DNA from: Acetobacter conturbans
GTDB lineage: Bacteria > Pseudomonadota > Alphaproteobacteria > Acetobacterales > Acetobacteraceae
DNA length: 64,000 bases
Reading direction: 5' to 3'
Assembly: GCF_011516755.1 (NCBI RefSeq)
Contig: NZ_WOSY01000001.1
Location: forward strand, 124,001 to 188,000
The notes under the pieces are model-generated. The model worked only from the letters and a program-made list of their open reading frames with translations, made no database searches and was not told where the DNA came from. The position numbers and the translations under genes were made by a program. Position 1 is the first letter of the stretch, and the number at the start of each line of letters is the position of its first letter. This document shows, in pieces, positions 44,200-52,720 of this stretch.

Positions 44200-44919
44200 T
44201 CAGGTCAGCAGCAGGGGATGCGCGTTCCGCCATGAGGTTTCGATAGCCCGGAGCATCTCTCCGCCGCGTCCTTTGCCGTCGCCTGCGGCTTCAACCGGAT
44301 CGCAGATGATTATGGAGATGGTCCCTGCCCTTTTGAGGAAGCCGTGACCGGGCCAGCACAGGCCGGAATTGGTGACCACGGGATAGACGGGCAGACCGGC
44401 GTGGCGTGCCATTGCGACGATTCCCGGCTTGAGCGGCGCGGTCTCACCGAAGGGCAGGCGGGTGCCTTCGGGGAAGATGATTATCTGGCGGCCTTCGGCG
44501 ACGGCGGTTTCCGTGCTTTTCAGCAGGGCGCGCATGGCTTTGGTGCCGCCAGTACGTTCGACGGGGATCATGCCGGTGAGTTTCAGCATGGGGCCGACAA
44601 GCGGCACCTTCAGCAGTTCTTCCTTCATGACGTAGGTGGGCCGAGGCACGAGGCTCATCCAGACCAGCGTGTCGAAGGCCGACTGGTGCTGGGAGGCGAT
44701 GATGAATGGCCTGTCCATCGGCAGTTTTTCCAGCCCTTCGATCCGGGTGTGGATGCCGCAGAGCGTGCGGGCGCCGGCGAGACAGCACCGTGTCCAGAGT
44801 TTCGCGTAGGCCAGGGCGTATTGCCGCAGGAAGAGGCGGATGGGGATGGCCGCCACGCCCATCAGGGTGGAGATGACGACGATGTAGATACGGAACAGGG
44901 CTGAACCGATCACTCTCAT
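44200..44919 (-). CDS. plsC: 1-acyl-sn-glycerol-3-phosphate acyltransferase
   Basis: A 239-residue membrane-associated acyltransferase. A first helix (FRIYIVVISTLMGVAAIPI) is followed by the catalytic block ASQHQSAFDT (HX4D) and the glycerophosphate-binding block FPEGTRLPFG; GMIPVERTGG lies between. It adds the second acyl chain to lysophosphatidic acid, giving phosphatidic acid, the precursor of the CDP-diacylglycerol used by PssA encoded nearby. The start at MRVIGSALF is chosen because GGAGG lies eight bases upstream. Confidence 0.92.
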   Translation of the reverse strand: MRVIGSALFRIYIVVISTLMGVAAIPIRLFLRQYALAYAKLWTRCCLAGARTLCGIHTRIEGLEKLPMDRPFIIASQHQSAFDTLVWMSLVPRPTYVMKEELLKVPLVGPMLKLTGMIPVERTGGTKAMRALLKSTETAVAEGRQIIIFPEGTRLPFGETAPLKPGIVAMARHAGLPVYPVVTNSGLCWPGHGFLKRAGTISIIICDPVEAAGDGKGRGGEMLRAIETSWRNAHPLLLT

Positions 44920-45111
44920 GGGCATGGCCTCCCGGATGGACCTGTTGGGTATGAACTGGTTGGTGGTGGATCTGGCGGGCGTTTCCGACGGAGTTATGCC
45001 GTTCGGACAGCGGCGGATGGAGACCAGAAAAGGGCGGCAGGCGCAACCCGATCGGCAGGGTGGTGATGATGGCACTTGATTCCGGCGCGTCGACGGGCCA
45101 AGAACGGCACT

Positions 45112-45807
45112 ATGTCACTCCTCGGCTCTCTCAAATTCGTCCTTTCCCGCCCGCATCGCGAGGCCTATCCGTTTCTCGGCGCATCAGGCGCTGTGGCGGT
45201 GGCGACGCATTATCTCGGGCGGCGGCTGAACTGCCCTGTCGTCAAGGGCGTCAGCACGGCGAGCGGCCTGTTCTTCGGGTTCTGCCTGTATTTCTTCCGC
45301 GATCCGCAGCGTGTCGCACCGCCGCGTGAGGGTCTGGTTCTGGCTCCTGCGGACGGACGCGTTGTGTCGATCGAGAAGATCGCGCCGCCTGTCGAGCTGG
45401 GCATGGGCGAGACTCCGGTCTGGCGCGTGGCGACGTTCCTGTCGGTTCTGAATGTGCATGTGAACCGCATGCCGGTCGCCGGAACGGTGACACGCATTGT
45501 TTATCACGAGGGCAAGTTCCTCAATGCCAGCCTCGACAAGGCTTCGACCGACAATGAGCGCAATGCGCTGAGCGTGACGCTGCCGGATGGCCGCATGGTC
45601 GCCGTGGTGCAGATCGCCGGACTTATAGCGCGCCGCATCGTCTGCTCCGTAAAGGAAGGCGACCGTCTGGAAGCGGGCGAGCGGTTCGGTCTGATCCGCT
45701 TCGGTTCACGCACGGACGTGTATCTGCCGCCGGGTATTGAGCCGCTGGTGGCGGTCGGTCAGACCATGATCGGGGGCGAAACTGTCGTGGCTGAACTTGC
45801 CTCCTGA
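45112..45807 (+). CDS. psd: Phosphatidylserine decarboxylase (short type)
   Basis: A 231-residue proenzyme. The autocleavage site is the GS in [13 protein letters not shown] near the C-terminus, where Ser becomes the pyruvoyl group. Earlier blocks are [18 protein letters not shown] and [16 protein letters not shown]. It makes phosphatidylethanolamine at the inner membrane. The shorter length marks the alphaproteobacterial/archaeal type. pssA follows after 47 bases on the same strand. Confidence 0.94.
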   Translation: MSLLGSLKFVLSRPHREAYPFLGASGAVAVATHYLGRRLNCPVVKGVSTASGLFFGFCLYFFRDPQRVAPPREGLVLAPADGRVVSIEKIAPPVELGMGETPVWRVATFLSVLNVHVNRMPVAGTVTRIVYHEGKFLNASLDKASTDNERNALSVTLPDGRMVAVVQIAGLIARRIVCSVKEGDRLEAGERFGLIRFGSRTDVYLPPGIEPLVAVGQTMIGGETVVAELAS

Positions 45808-45854
45808 GTCGGCCTGCTTCCGTCCCTGTCCCGTGACGCCGGAGCGTTTTCTTC

Positions 45855-46724
45855 ATGGCTGAAATGACCACCAGACGCAGACGGCGTCTTCGCGGCGGAC
45901 GTTCTGCGCGCACGCGGGTTCGTGGTCCGTCGTTCAACCGGCTGGTACCGAATCTGCTGACCATGCTGGGCCTGTGCAGTGGGCTGATGGGGATGCGTTT
46001 CGCGCTGGACGGGCGCTTCCATCATGCCGCCATCGCGCTGCTGGTGTCGGCTGTGATTGACGGTCTGGACGGACGGATTGCTCGCCTTCTGCGCGGCTCG
46101 ACGCGGTTTGGGGCGGAGTTCGACAGTCTCTCGGACTTTCTGTGCTTCGGCGTTGCGCCGTCTTTCGTGCTTTATCTCTGGGCGCTCAAGGATGTGGGGC
46201 GATATTCGTTTCTGCCGTGCAGCCTGTTTACGGTTTGCATGGCGCTGCGTCTGGCCCGCTTCAACGCCAGCCTCGACGGTGTCGAGGAGCGGCCGAAATA
46301 TGCCAGCAACTTCTTCACCGGGGTCCCCGCACCTGCTGGCGCAGGACTGGCGCTGTTTCCGCTGTTTCTCGGTCTTGAGGCTGAAAAACTGGGCTATTCC
46401 GGCCTTTACGAGGCGACCCGCCTGCCCTGGCTGCCGATCCTGACTCTGACGGGAACGGCGTTCCTGCTGGTCTCCACGCTGCCTGTGTGGTCGTTCAAGA
46501 ACTTCAAGGTCCCGGCAAAATACGTGCTGCCGATGATGCTTGGGATGGGTGCCTGTGTGGTGGCGCTTGTGGCCGATCCGTGGGCTGTTCTGGCGGCGAT
46601 GGGCGTAGGGTATGTCGCGTTGCTGCCGGTCAGCCGGCTCAGCTTCAAGCGGCTGCGTAGTGCGGCGGAAGCGTTGCAGGAAGACGAGGATGAGCCTGAG
46701 CAAGTGCATGAGTCACGCGCCTGA
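45855..46724 (+). CDS. pssA: CDP-diacylglycerol--serine O-phosphatidyltransferase
   Basis: A 289-residue integral membrane enzyme with about eight helices. The CDP-alcohol phosphotransferase signature is complete: DGLDGRIARLLRG, then FGAEFDSLSDFLCFGVAP, with four Asp residues placing the Mg ion. It transfers phosphatidyl from CDP-DAG to serine; Psd then decarboxylates the product. The N-terminal 25 residues are Arg-rich and cytoplasmic, and the last 20 are acidic. Confidence 0.95.
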   Translation: MAEMTTRRRRRLRGGRSARTRVRGPSFNRLVPNLLTMLGLCSGLMGMRFALDGRFHHAAIALLVSAVIDGLDGRIARLLRGSTRFGAEFDSLSDFLCFGVAPSFVLYLWALKDVGRYSFLPCSLFTVCMALRLARFNASLDGVEERPKYASNFFTGVPAPAGAGLALFPLFLGLEAEKLGYSGLYEATRLPWLPILTLTGTAFLLVSTLPVWSFKNFKVPAKYVLPMMLGMGACVVALVADPWAVLAAMGVGYVALLPVSRLSFKRLRSAAEALQEDEDEPEQVHESRA

Positions 46725-46918
46725 TCTCCTGATGGCTTCGGACGGATCTGACGGTTTCTGATAAAAATCTGTCGCCTGTTCTTAATCATGCTTGTTTCTT
46801 GATAGAGTTTTTCATTGCGATACCGATCTTATATTTACGGGATGCAGTTTCTACCCTAGCGTCCGGTACAGGCTATCGTCCGCACGTGTGAAGCCGCCAC
46901 GAGATACCGGGTTGGAAC

Positions 46919-47872
46919 ATGAAGACACCGCTTGCAAAGGGCGCATTGTCTGCGGGCGTGAGTCGGGTTCCTTTCCCCGGCCTCGACAGACATCTGTACG
47001 GCGTGCTGCTGATTGCTGCCGCGACGGTGATGTGGAGTACGGCGGGTCTGTTCGTCCGCGCTCTCGATATGGACACATGGTCGTTGGTTGCCTGGCGGTC
47101 GCTCTTTGCGGCTGTGTCGCTGACAGGCACGGCGGTGCTGCTTCGTGGACGCACTTTACTGCGGTTCTCCCGAAGCATTGGTCCGGGTGGTCTGGCCTCG
47201 ATCCCGGCCATGGTGGCTGCGATGTTCAGCTATATCGCGGCTCTCAACATGACGAGCGTTGCCAATGTCATGGTGATTTATGCCACCGTTCCTTTCGTCG
47301 CGATGATTTTGGCTTTTCTGCTGTTGCGTGAAAAACCGACCCGCCGCGCCGTGACTGCGGCGGGAGTGGCTTTTGCCGGTGTGACGGTCATGGCTGTCTC
47401 GGAAAGGGGTGCCTCCGATCTGGCGGGGAATAGTCTGGCTTTTCTGATGACTTTGGGGTTTGGCGCCTCGATCGTCATTTCCAGGCGGTGGCCCGAACAG
47501 GACACGATCTTCGTCACGGCGATTGCCAGCACCATCTGCGCGGTTGCGTGCTTCGCCGTCGTGTGGTCGCAGCCAGCAGCTCTCTCTGCGCCCCACCTCG
47601 GGCAGATGGGGCTTCTGTTGCTGTTCAGTCTGAGCACGCAAAGTCTGAGCTACATATTTTTTCTGGTCGGCAGCCGGCATGTCCCCTCTTCCGATGCAGG
47701 ACTGATGGCGCTGGGAGATGTCGGGCTGGCACCCTTGTGGGTGTGGCTGGCCTTTTCAGAAAAGCCCGGCACACCGGCGCTGGTCGGCGGCCTTATCGTG
47801 ATGCTGTCCGTGGGGGGCTATCTGGTGTTGCAACGGGCTCGACCGCCTGTTCCTGCCATGCCCGTGGGATGA
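46919..47872 (+). CDS. EamA (DMT) family transporter
   Basis: A 317-residue inner-membrane transporter with ten predicted helices in two EamA halves; the first half opens LIAAATVMWSTAGLFVRAL and the second has LAFLMTLGFGASIVISRR. Substrate unknown: members export amino acids, drugs or metabolites. No regulator or pathway gene is adjacent, so the role cannot be inferred from context. The start lacks a strong ribosome site. Confidence 0.85.
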   Translation: MKTPLAKGALSAGVSRVPFPGLDRHLYGVLLIAAATVMWSTAGLFVRALDMDTWSLVAWRSLFAAVSLTGTAVLLRGRTLLRFSRSIGPGGLASIPAMVAAMFSYIAALNMTSVANVMVIYATVPFVAMILAFLLLREKPTRRAVTAAGVAFAGVTVMAVSERGASDLAGNSLAFLMTLGFGASIVISRRWPEQDTIFVTAIASTICAVACFAVVWSQPAALSAPHLGQMGLLLLFSLSTQSLSYIFFLVGSRHVPSSDAGLMALGDVGLAPLWVWLAFSEKPGTPALVGGLIVMLSVGGYLVLQRARPPVPAMPVG

Positions 47873-48385
47873 AAGAGGGTTTTTTCACCAGCTTTCTGCT
47901 GGCGATCTGCTGCGCCTTTTGTACGTTCTGATGCTTGCGGCCAGTATAACCAGTCCGTTTCAATCCGGAAGAATACACACGGGAGGCTCAGCCCCCGGGG
48001 TGTTTTCGCTGAGGGCCCTTTTGGGCATTGCTGGTCGCTTTAAAGAGCAAGCTCTTTCCGCGAGAATGTTAATTACCGGCTTGACTTTTTCTGGGCGCTT
48101 CGTAGTTCACTCCCTTCACCACCGTGAAGCTCTTCCGATCCCGAACAGGAATTTCCAAAAAGGCTTGCCGCAGAGAGTTTTTGAAAGAACCTCTAAAAGC
48201 CCGGAATTTCTCATGCGTTACGGAAACGGCAGCAGTGTTTTTGTCTATGGTCTAGCCCGATTTTTGCCTTTAGTCTCAGCTGTCGATTCGTATTTATCTT
48301 TTATTTTTCAATGAATTAATGGGCTATCGGCCTCCACATGGACCGCATACCATTGCCCCTGACTTGTGGACAAACAACTCGGTTT

Positions 48386-48427
48386 CCAAAGGCTCCGGCC
48401 TTTGGTGGGTTTCAGGGCAAAGCCCTG
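48386..48427. repeat. REP-type double hairpin
   Basis: Two hairpins in a row: CCAAAGGC/GCCTTTGG (48386-48405) and CAGGGC/GCCCTG (48413-48427). The first shares its outer arms with the palindrome at 32411-32431. REP-like elements of this look are scattered between genes in many alphaproteobacteria. Confidence 0.65.
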
Positions 48428-48463
48428 AGAAAGACGCCCGCACTTAACAACAACAGAGCCTTA

Positions 48464-48626
48464 GAAGCTGTTTCAAAAACTCTCTGCTGGCGATCCGACG
48501 CGCGTTTTCCTCGCTCCAATACTCATGGCCCGCATGGCCGCTTCGCTTCATTACTCAAAAAACCATGCTGGTCGCGCACACCCACAGCAACTGTCCCGCT
48601 CAGCAGAGAGCTTTTGAAACAGCTGC
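48464..48626. repeat. Dispersed palindromic repeat, copy B
   Basis: About 160 bases with inverted ends: GAAGCTGTTTCAAAAACTCTC at the left and GAGAGCTTTTGAAACAGC at the right. Reverse-complemented it aligns in blocks with copy A at 39028-39178. No frame inside is conserved between the two copies. MITE-like by structure. Confidence 0.7.
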
Positions 48627-48656
48627 TTTTCTTTTTCATTCCGGCTGATCATGTCC

Positions 48657-49298
48657 TCAGGACGGTGTGTCTGCCCTCTGGCCCTCATGTCGTGAGAAAA
48701 AGCGATCCAGATCGTGCTGCTGCGGGGGCTGGCCGGTAAAGATTTCGACGTAGCTGGGGATACGTTTCAGGCGATTGGCGACATCTTCCTTTGTCTGTCG
48801 GGAAATATAGCCGATCTGGACAAGGTAGAGCGCATGCGCCCGCACATCGGCGTCGGTTTCGCTGAAGTCGAAACGGCGGAACATTTCGACAAGCGACTGG
48901 AGCCTCCGGGTATCGGCGGCATCCACTTCCTGAAAGATCTCGGGGGACTGCAAGGCCCAGCTGCGCACGGCGAATTCGAAGCGGGAGTCGAACAGGTTTC
49001 CGTCTATCCAGCAATCGAACACATTCAGCGTGGCTTCGACGATCGTTGCCGCGTAGGCGGAAGCCTGTTTCACGATACTGCCAGTGTTTTTCTCGCGCCA
49101 GCGGGAGATGAGCGCATCGAGAAGTTCTTCCCGGTCTTTGAAGAACCAGTAGAAGCTGGTGCGTGACAGATTCAGTTTATTGGCGAGTGGCAGGATTTTC
49201 ACGGCATCGATGCCGCTTTCCAGCAGGGCTTCGCAGGCAGCATCGATCCAGAGTTCGGGTGAGCCCCGTCTGGCTCCTTCGGCGGCACTTGTCGTCAT
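48657..49298 (-). CDS. TetR family transcriptional regulator
   Basis: A 213-residue regulator. The N-terminal helix-turn-helix (residues 15-60) reads AACEALLESGIDAVKILPLANKLNLS followed by SFYWFFKDREELLDALI. The C-terminal ligand domain shows no identifiable pocket. Its neighbour is a flavin oxidoreductase gene on the same strand, whose promoter carries an inverted repeat that may be its operator. The exact start is uncertain: MTTSAAEG has only a very close AGGA. The 316-base gap to the next gene should hold its promoter. Confidence 0.82.
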   Translation of the reverse strand: MTTSAAEGARRGSPELWIDAACEALLESGIDAVKILPLANKLNLSRTSFYWFFKDREELLDALISRWREKNTGSIVKQASAYAATIVEATLNVFDCWIDGNLFDSRFEFAVRSWALQSPEIFQEVDAADTRRLQSLVEMFRRFDFSETDADVRAHALYLVQIGYISRQTKEDVANRLKRIPSYVEIFTGQPPQQHDLDRFFSRHEGQRADTPS

Positions 49299-49614
49299 TC
49301 CTGCAGCACCTTTTTCCTTCTGCTTTGTCACGCGCAAATCCGGTTCGCACCCTCGCGCTGGAGGTATCATATCCCACAATGCGCGTATCTGTAGAACGGG
49401 CAGCCAGCAGTGGTTCTGAAATCCTGTGCTGCTATGGACTCAGGCCCATGTCGGGCGATGTTTGTGCATTGGGTTCCGGTGAGATCAAGCTGCGTGGCGC
49501 GGCAATCTGGATTCTGAAAAATCCTGTTAGCATAGTCTGTTTTCGATTTTCACGATGACAGAAGTAGCTGTCTCCGGTAGCCTGCGCCTTGATGCCGGAG
49601 ACAGGGATCTGTTC

Positions 49615-51651
49615 TCAGAGATCCTTGGCGATCCGCAGGCCATCATAAATGGCCGCGTGGGTGTTGCGCGCCGCGACGGCGTCTCCGATGCGGAAGAGTT
49701 GGAACGATCCTTCAGGATTACGCACCACGGACTGCGGTTCGCCGCCGGTCAGCTGAGCGTGCGAGATTTCGCCAAGATTGACGGATTCCAGCTTGAGATC
49801 GAAATACAGTTCGTCGAGGGGCAGTGTGCCGTGATTGATGACCACCTGATCCACTCTGCGCTTCTTGTCCACGCCGCCATAATCACTGCCGACGGTGACG
49901 ATCAGAGCGTTGCCGTCCTTCTCGACGGAGCGGATGCGGTAGGTGACGGTGAATGTCACATCCTCTTTCTGCAGGGAGCGCATGTAGGGGACGAGGTTCA
50001 TGGCCATGACTTCCGGCGCGAACGAGCGGTCCGGTGTCATGATTTCGACTTTGGCTCCGGTGATGGCGATGATTTCCGCGGCCTGAAGGGCGGCATGGTC
50101 ACCCGCATCGTCAAAGATGAGCACGTTTGAACCGGGTTTGACGTCGCCTGCGATGATGTCCCACGAGGAGACGACGAGTTCGTTACCGCTGGAGAGGATT
50201 TCGGTGTGCGGCATCCCGCCGGTCGCGATGATGACCACGTCGGGGTTTTCGGCTTTTACCGTTTCGGCTTCCGCCCATGTGTTGAAATGGAAGGTGACGC
50301 CGTGCTTCTCGCACTGGCTCATGCGCCAGTCGATGATGCTGATCATCTCGCGTCGGCGGGGGCTGCGTGCGGTCAGGCGGATCTGGCCGCCCGGCTTATC
50401 GGCCAGTTCGAAGACAACCACCTCGTGACCGCGCTCGGAGGCGACGCGGGCGGCTTCCAGACCGGCTGGTCCGGCACCGACGATGACGACTTTGCGACGC
50501 CTGTCCGCTTTCCGGATGGTTTGCGGCATGGTCAGTTCGCGACCGGTGGCCGCGTTGTGGATACAGAAGGCGGCGCCCCCCTGATAGATACGGTCAAGGC
50601 AGTAGTTCGCGCCGACGCAGGGGCGGATATCTTCTTCGCGTTTCTCCATGATTTTGCGCACGAGGTGTGGGTCGGTCATGTGCGCGCGGGTCATGCCGAT
50701 CAGGTCCACCTTTCCGGCGGCGATCGCGTGCCGGGCTGTTGCGACATCCGGGATTTTGGCGGCGTGGAAGGTCGGGAAGCTGGTGGCGGCGCGCACTTCA
50801 CCGGCGAAGTCGAGATGGGGCGCGTTGGGCATGCCCTGAATCGGGATTACATCGGTCAGGCCCGGATCGGTGTCGATATGTCCGCGCACCACGTTCAGGA
50901 AGTCGATGAGGCCGCTTTCCGTCAGCTTGCGTGAAATCTGCAGCCCTTCTTCCTTGCCGATGCCGCCTTCGAGCATCTCGTCGCCGGTATAGCGGATACC
51001 GACGATGTAATCGGGGCCGACACGTTTGCGGATTTCCTTCAACACATCGAAGGTAAATCTCATGCGGTTGTCGAGGGAGCCGCCGTAGGGGCCATCGAGT
51101 TCGTTGGTGAGCGGAGACCAGAACTGGTCCATCAGGTGGCCGTAAGCCTGGAGTTCGATGCCGTCCATGCCTGCGGCTTTCATCCGTTCGGCGGCGTCGG
51201 CGTAGTCTTTAATGATGCGCTCGATATCCCAGTCTTCCGTTTTTTTCGGGAAGGCGCGATGGGCTGCTTCGCGGTGGTGGGACGGAGCGACGACGGGCAG
51301 CCAGAATTCCTTATCCCAGCGGGTGCGTCGTCCGAGATGGGTGAGTTGGATCATCACGGCCGCGCCCTGTTCGTGCACAGCGTCTGTCAGGTCTTTCATC
51401 CACGGAACAATCTCGTCTTTATAGACAAGGAGATTGTTGAACACGGGTGGACTGTCTTTCGAGACGGCGGCCGATCCGGCGGTCATGGTCATGGCGACGC
51501 CGCCTTTGGCGCGCTCCACATGATAGGCGCGGTAACGCTCCTTCGGCATCCCCTCTTCCGGATAGGCCGGCTCATGCGCCGTGACGATGATTCTGTTTCG
51601 TAACGTCAGGTTCTTGAGCTTGTAGGGCTGAAGAAGAGGGTCATTGGACAT
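49615..51651 (-). CDS. NADH:flavin oxidoreductase, TMADH/N-methylproline demethylase-like
   Basis: A 678-residue multidomain flavoenzyme. Residues 1-370 form an FMN-binding TIM barrel of the old-yellow-enzyme type (LTLRNRIIVTAHEPAYPEEG). The linker carries cysteines in RPCVGANYCLDRIYQGG and FCIHNAA for an Fe-S cluster. Residues 400-670 are an NAD/FAD-binding domain (KVVIVGAGPAGLEAARVA and VIIATGG). The pattern around CVGANYC matches proteins of the trimethylamine dehydrogenase and N-methylproline/stachydrine demethylase group, so demethylation of a small amine is plausible. GGAG lies upstream of MSNDPLL; a longer start would include a leader with a candidate operator. Confidence 0.83.
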   Translation of the reverse strand: MSNDPLLQPYKLKNLTLRNRIIVTAHEPAYPEEGMPKERYRAYHVERAKGGVAMTMTAGSAAVSKDSPPVFNNLLVYKDEIVPWMKDLTDAVHEQGAAVMIQLTHLGRRTRWDKEFWLPVVAPSHHREAAHRAFPKKTEDWDIERIIKDYADAAERMKAAGMDGIELQAYGHLMDQFWSPLTNELDGPYGGSLDNRMRFTFDVLKEIRKRVGPDYIVGIRYTGDEMLEGGIGKEEGLQISRKLTESGLIDFLNVVRGHIDTDPGLTDVIPIQGMPNAPHLDFAGEVRAATSFPTFHAAKIPDVATARHAIAAGKVDLIGMTRAHMTDPHLVRKIMEKREEDIRPCVGANYCLDRIYQGGAAFCIHNAATGRELTMPQTIRKADRRRKVVIVGAGPAGLEAARVASERGHEVVVFELADKPGGQIRLTARSPRRREMISIIDWRMSQCEKHGVTFHFNTWAEAETVKAENPDVVIIATGGMPHTEILSSGNELVVSSWDIIAGDVKPGSNVLIFDDAGDHAALQAAEIIAITGAKVEIMTPDRSFAPEVMAMNLVPYMRSLQKEDVTFTVTYRIRSVEKDGNALIVTVGSDYGGVDKKRRVDQVVINHGTLPLDELYFDLKLESVNLGEISHAQLTGGEPQSVVRNPEGSFQLFRIGDAVAARNTHAAIYDGLRIAKDL

Positions 51652-51710
51652 GGCGCACTCCAGATCCGGCGGGTTCGAATCGCGCATTACCGCTGTACAC
51701 AAGTGTCATC

Positions 51711-51734
51711 TTAACGTTCATATTAGAACGCTAA
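51711..51734. promoter_or_regulatory. Inverted repeat, candidate TetR operator
   Basis: TTAACGTTC, six bases, GAACGCTAA: nine-base arms with one mismatch, 60 bases ahead of the flavin oxidoreductase start. Size and symmetry fit a TetR-family operator, and a TetR gene follows the oxidoreductase on the same strand. Confidence 0.45.
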
Positions 51735-52170
51735 TTCGACATCTGTGAATATGTTTTTTTATCGTAACGTTTTGGGGTGCACGATGGATTTCTTCAGGCC
51801 ATTTCGGACCATACCGGCGGAGCAAACCCCTTCTGTCCGTTATGATATCCTGTTTTCAGAAAAGGATATTTACGAGTGGTGACGAGAACTTTCCCGTGGA
51901 CCAGCTACGATGACAGGCGAAGAAACGTGCAGGCAGGAGGGGTGTTTTGCGCGCCGGTTGGGGAAAATATTTCCCCATGCACCGGTTGTTGAGGGCTGTG
52001 CGCCTTGCGAGAGAGCGGGGATAAAGACGGCGTTACATTGGCGCACGACGGAACGCGGAGGCGCACGGTGGGCCCCCGAGGCGAGTTAGGCTGCTTTTCT
52101 GAGTTTGCCCTGTCGCGAAGACGGACGAATCAGCACGAGAGATATGCAGGATGAGCCCGGACCGTTTGTG
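51735..52170. other. Gap with a short palindrome
   Basis: About 435 bases upstream of the flavin oxidoreductase and downstream of the Hyf-like operon. GGGGAAAATATTTCCCC at 51960-51976 is a seven-base-arm palindrome. No gene is seen. Confidence 0.5.
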
Positions 52171-52665
52171 TCAGGCGTCCACGCGAGGAGGTGGCGGAGA
52201 CGTGGGCGACAGAAGCCGGATAATGCCGTCGAGAATCGCGTCCGGAGACGGGGGACAACCGGGAATGGCGCAATCCACGGATGCCTGTGCCTGCAACCCG
52301 CCCAGCACCGCGTAGTTTCTGGAAAAAGGACCACCGTCGATGGCGCAGGCTCCCACCGCCAGCAGGCCCTTGGGTTGCGGCATGGTTTCCCATGCCGCTT
52401 TCACCACGGGCGCCATCATGCGGGAACAGCATCCTGTCACCAGCAGCATGTCGGCGGTGCGCGGCGAATCGGCGAAGGTGACACCGGCTTCGGCCAGCCC
52501 GTAATTGCCGGTCATGAGGGCTTCCACCTCGAGCCCGCAGGCCTCGCAGCCGCCGCTGTCTACATGAAAGAAGACCAGCGGTGTGCGGGACACGACCGGC
52601 GGCAGCGCGGGGCCGGACGGCGCGAGAAGAGAAGTGAACAACGCACGCATCAAAACGGTGGGCAT
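52171..52665 (-). CDS. NuoB/HyfI-like Fe-S small subunit
   Basis: A 164-residue homologue of the small subunit of group 4 hydrogenases and complex I. Cysteines in CEAC (40, 43), GACAIDGG (107) and PGCPPSP (137) fit the proximal [4Fe-4S] ligands; the extra pair GCC (79, 80) is also present. GCPPSPDAILDGI is the standard family ending. It is the last gene of the six-gene Hyf-like operon. With a large subunit lacking its metal ligands, this cluster may still pass electrons, but to what is unknown. Confidence 0.85.
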   Translation of the reverse strand: MPTVLMRALFTSLLAPSGPALPPVVSRTPLVFFHVDSGGCEACGLEVEALMTGNYGLAEAGVTFADSPRTADMLLVTGCCSRMMAPVVKAAWETMPQPKGLLAVGACAIDGGPFSRNYAVLGGLQAQASVDCAIPGCPPSPDAILDGIIRLLSPTSPPPPRVDA

Positions 52666-52720
52666 CGTGACTCCCTCCCAGTTGTCCTGTCACGGAAACG
52701 GGGTGACAGCCTGTTCATTC

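Larger units (their letters stand above)
47873..48656. other. Repeat-rich non-coding gap
   Basis: About 780 bases between convergent genes. It carries one double-hairpin REP-type element, one palindromic repeat copy, and a 17-base remnant of that repeat end at 48170-48186 (GCAGAGAGTTTTTGAAA). An open frame at 47919-48314 has no ribosome site or recognisable motif and is not called. Confidence 0.6.

Noticed and set aside
47919-48314. 131-codon frame in the gap
   Set aside because: No ribosome site or motif; overlaps the repeat-end remnant.
51660-51690. T-loop-like GGTTCGAATC suggesting a tRNA
   Set aside because: Flanking bases do not form a T stem, acceptor stem or anticodon arm.
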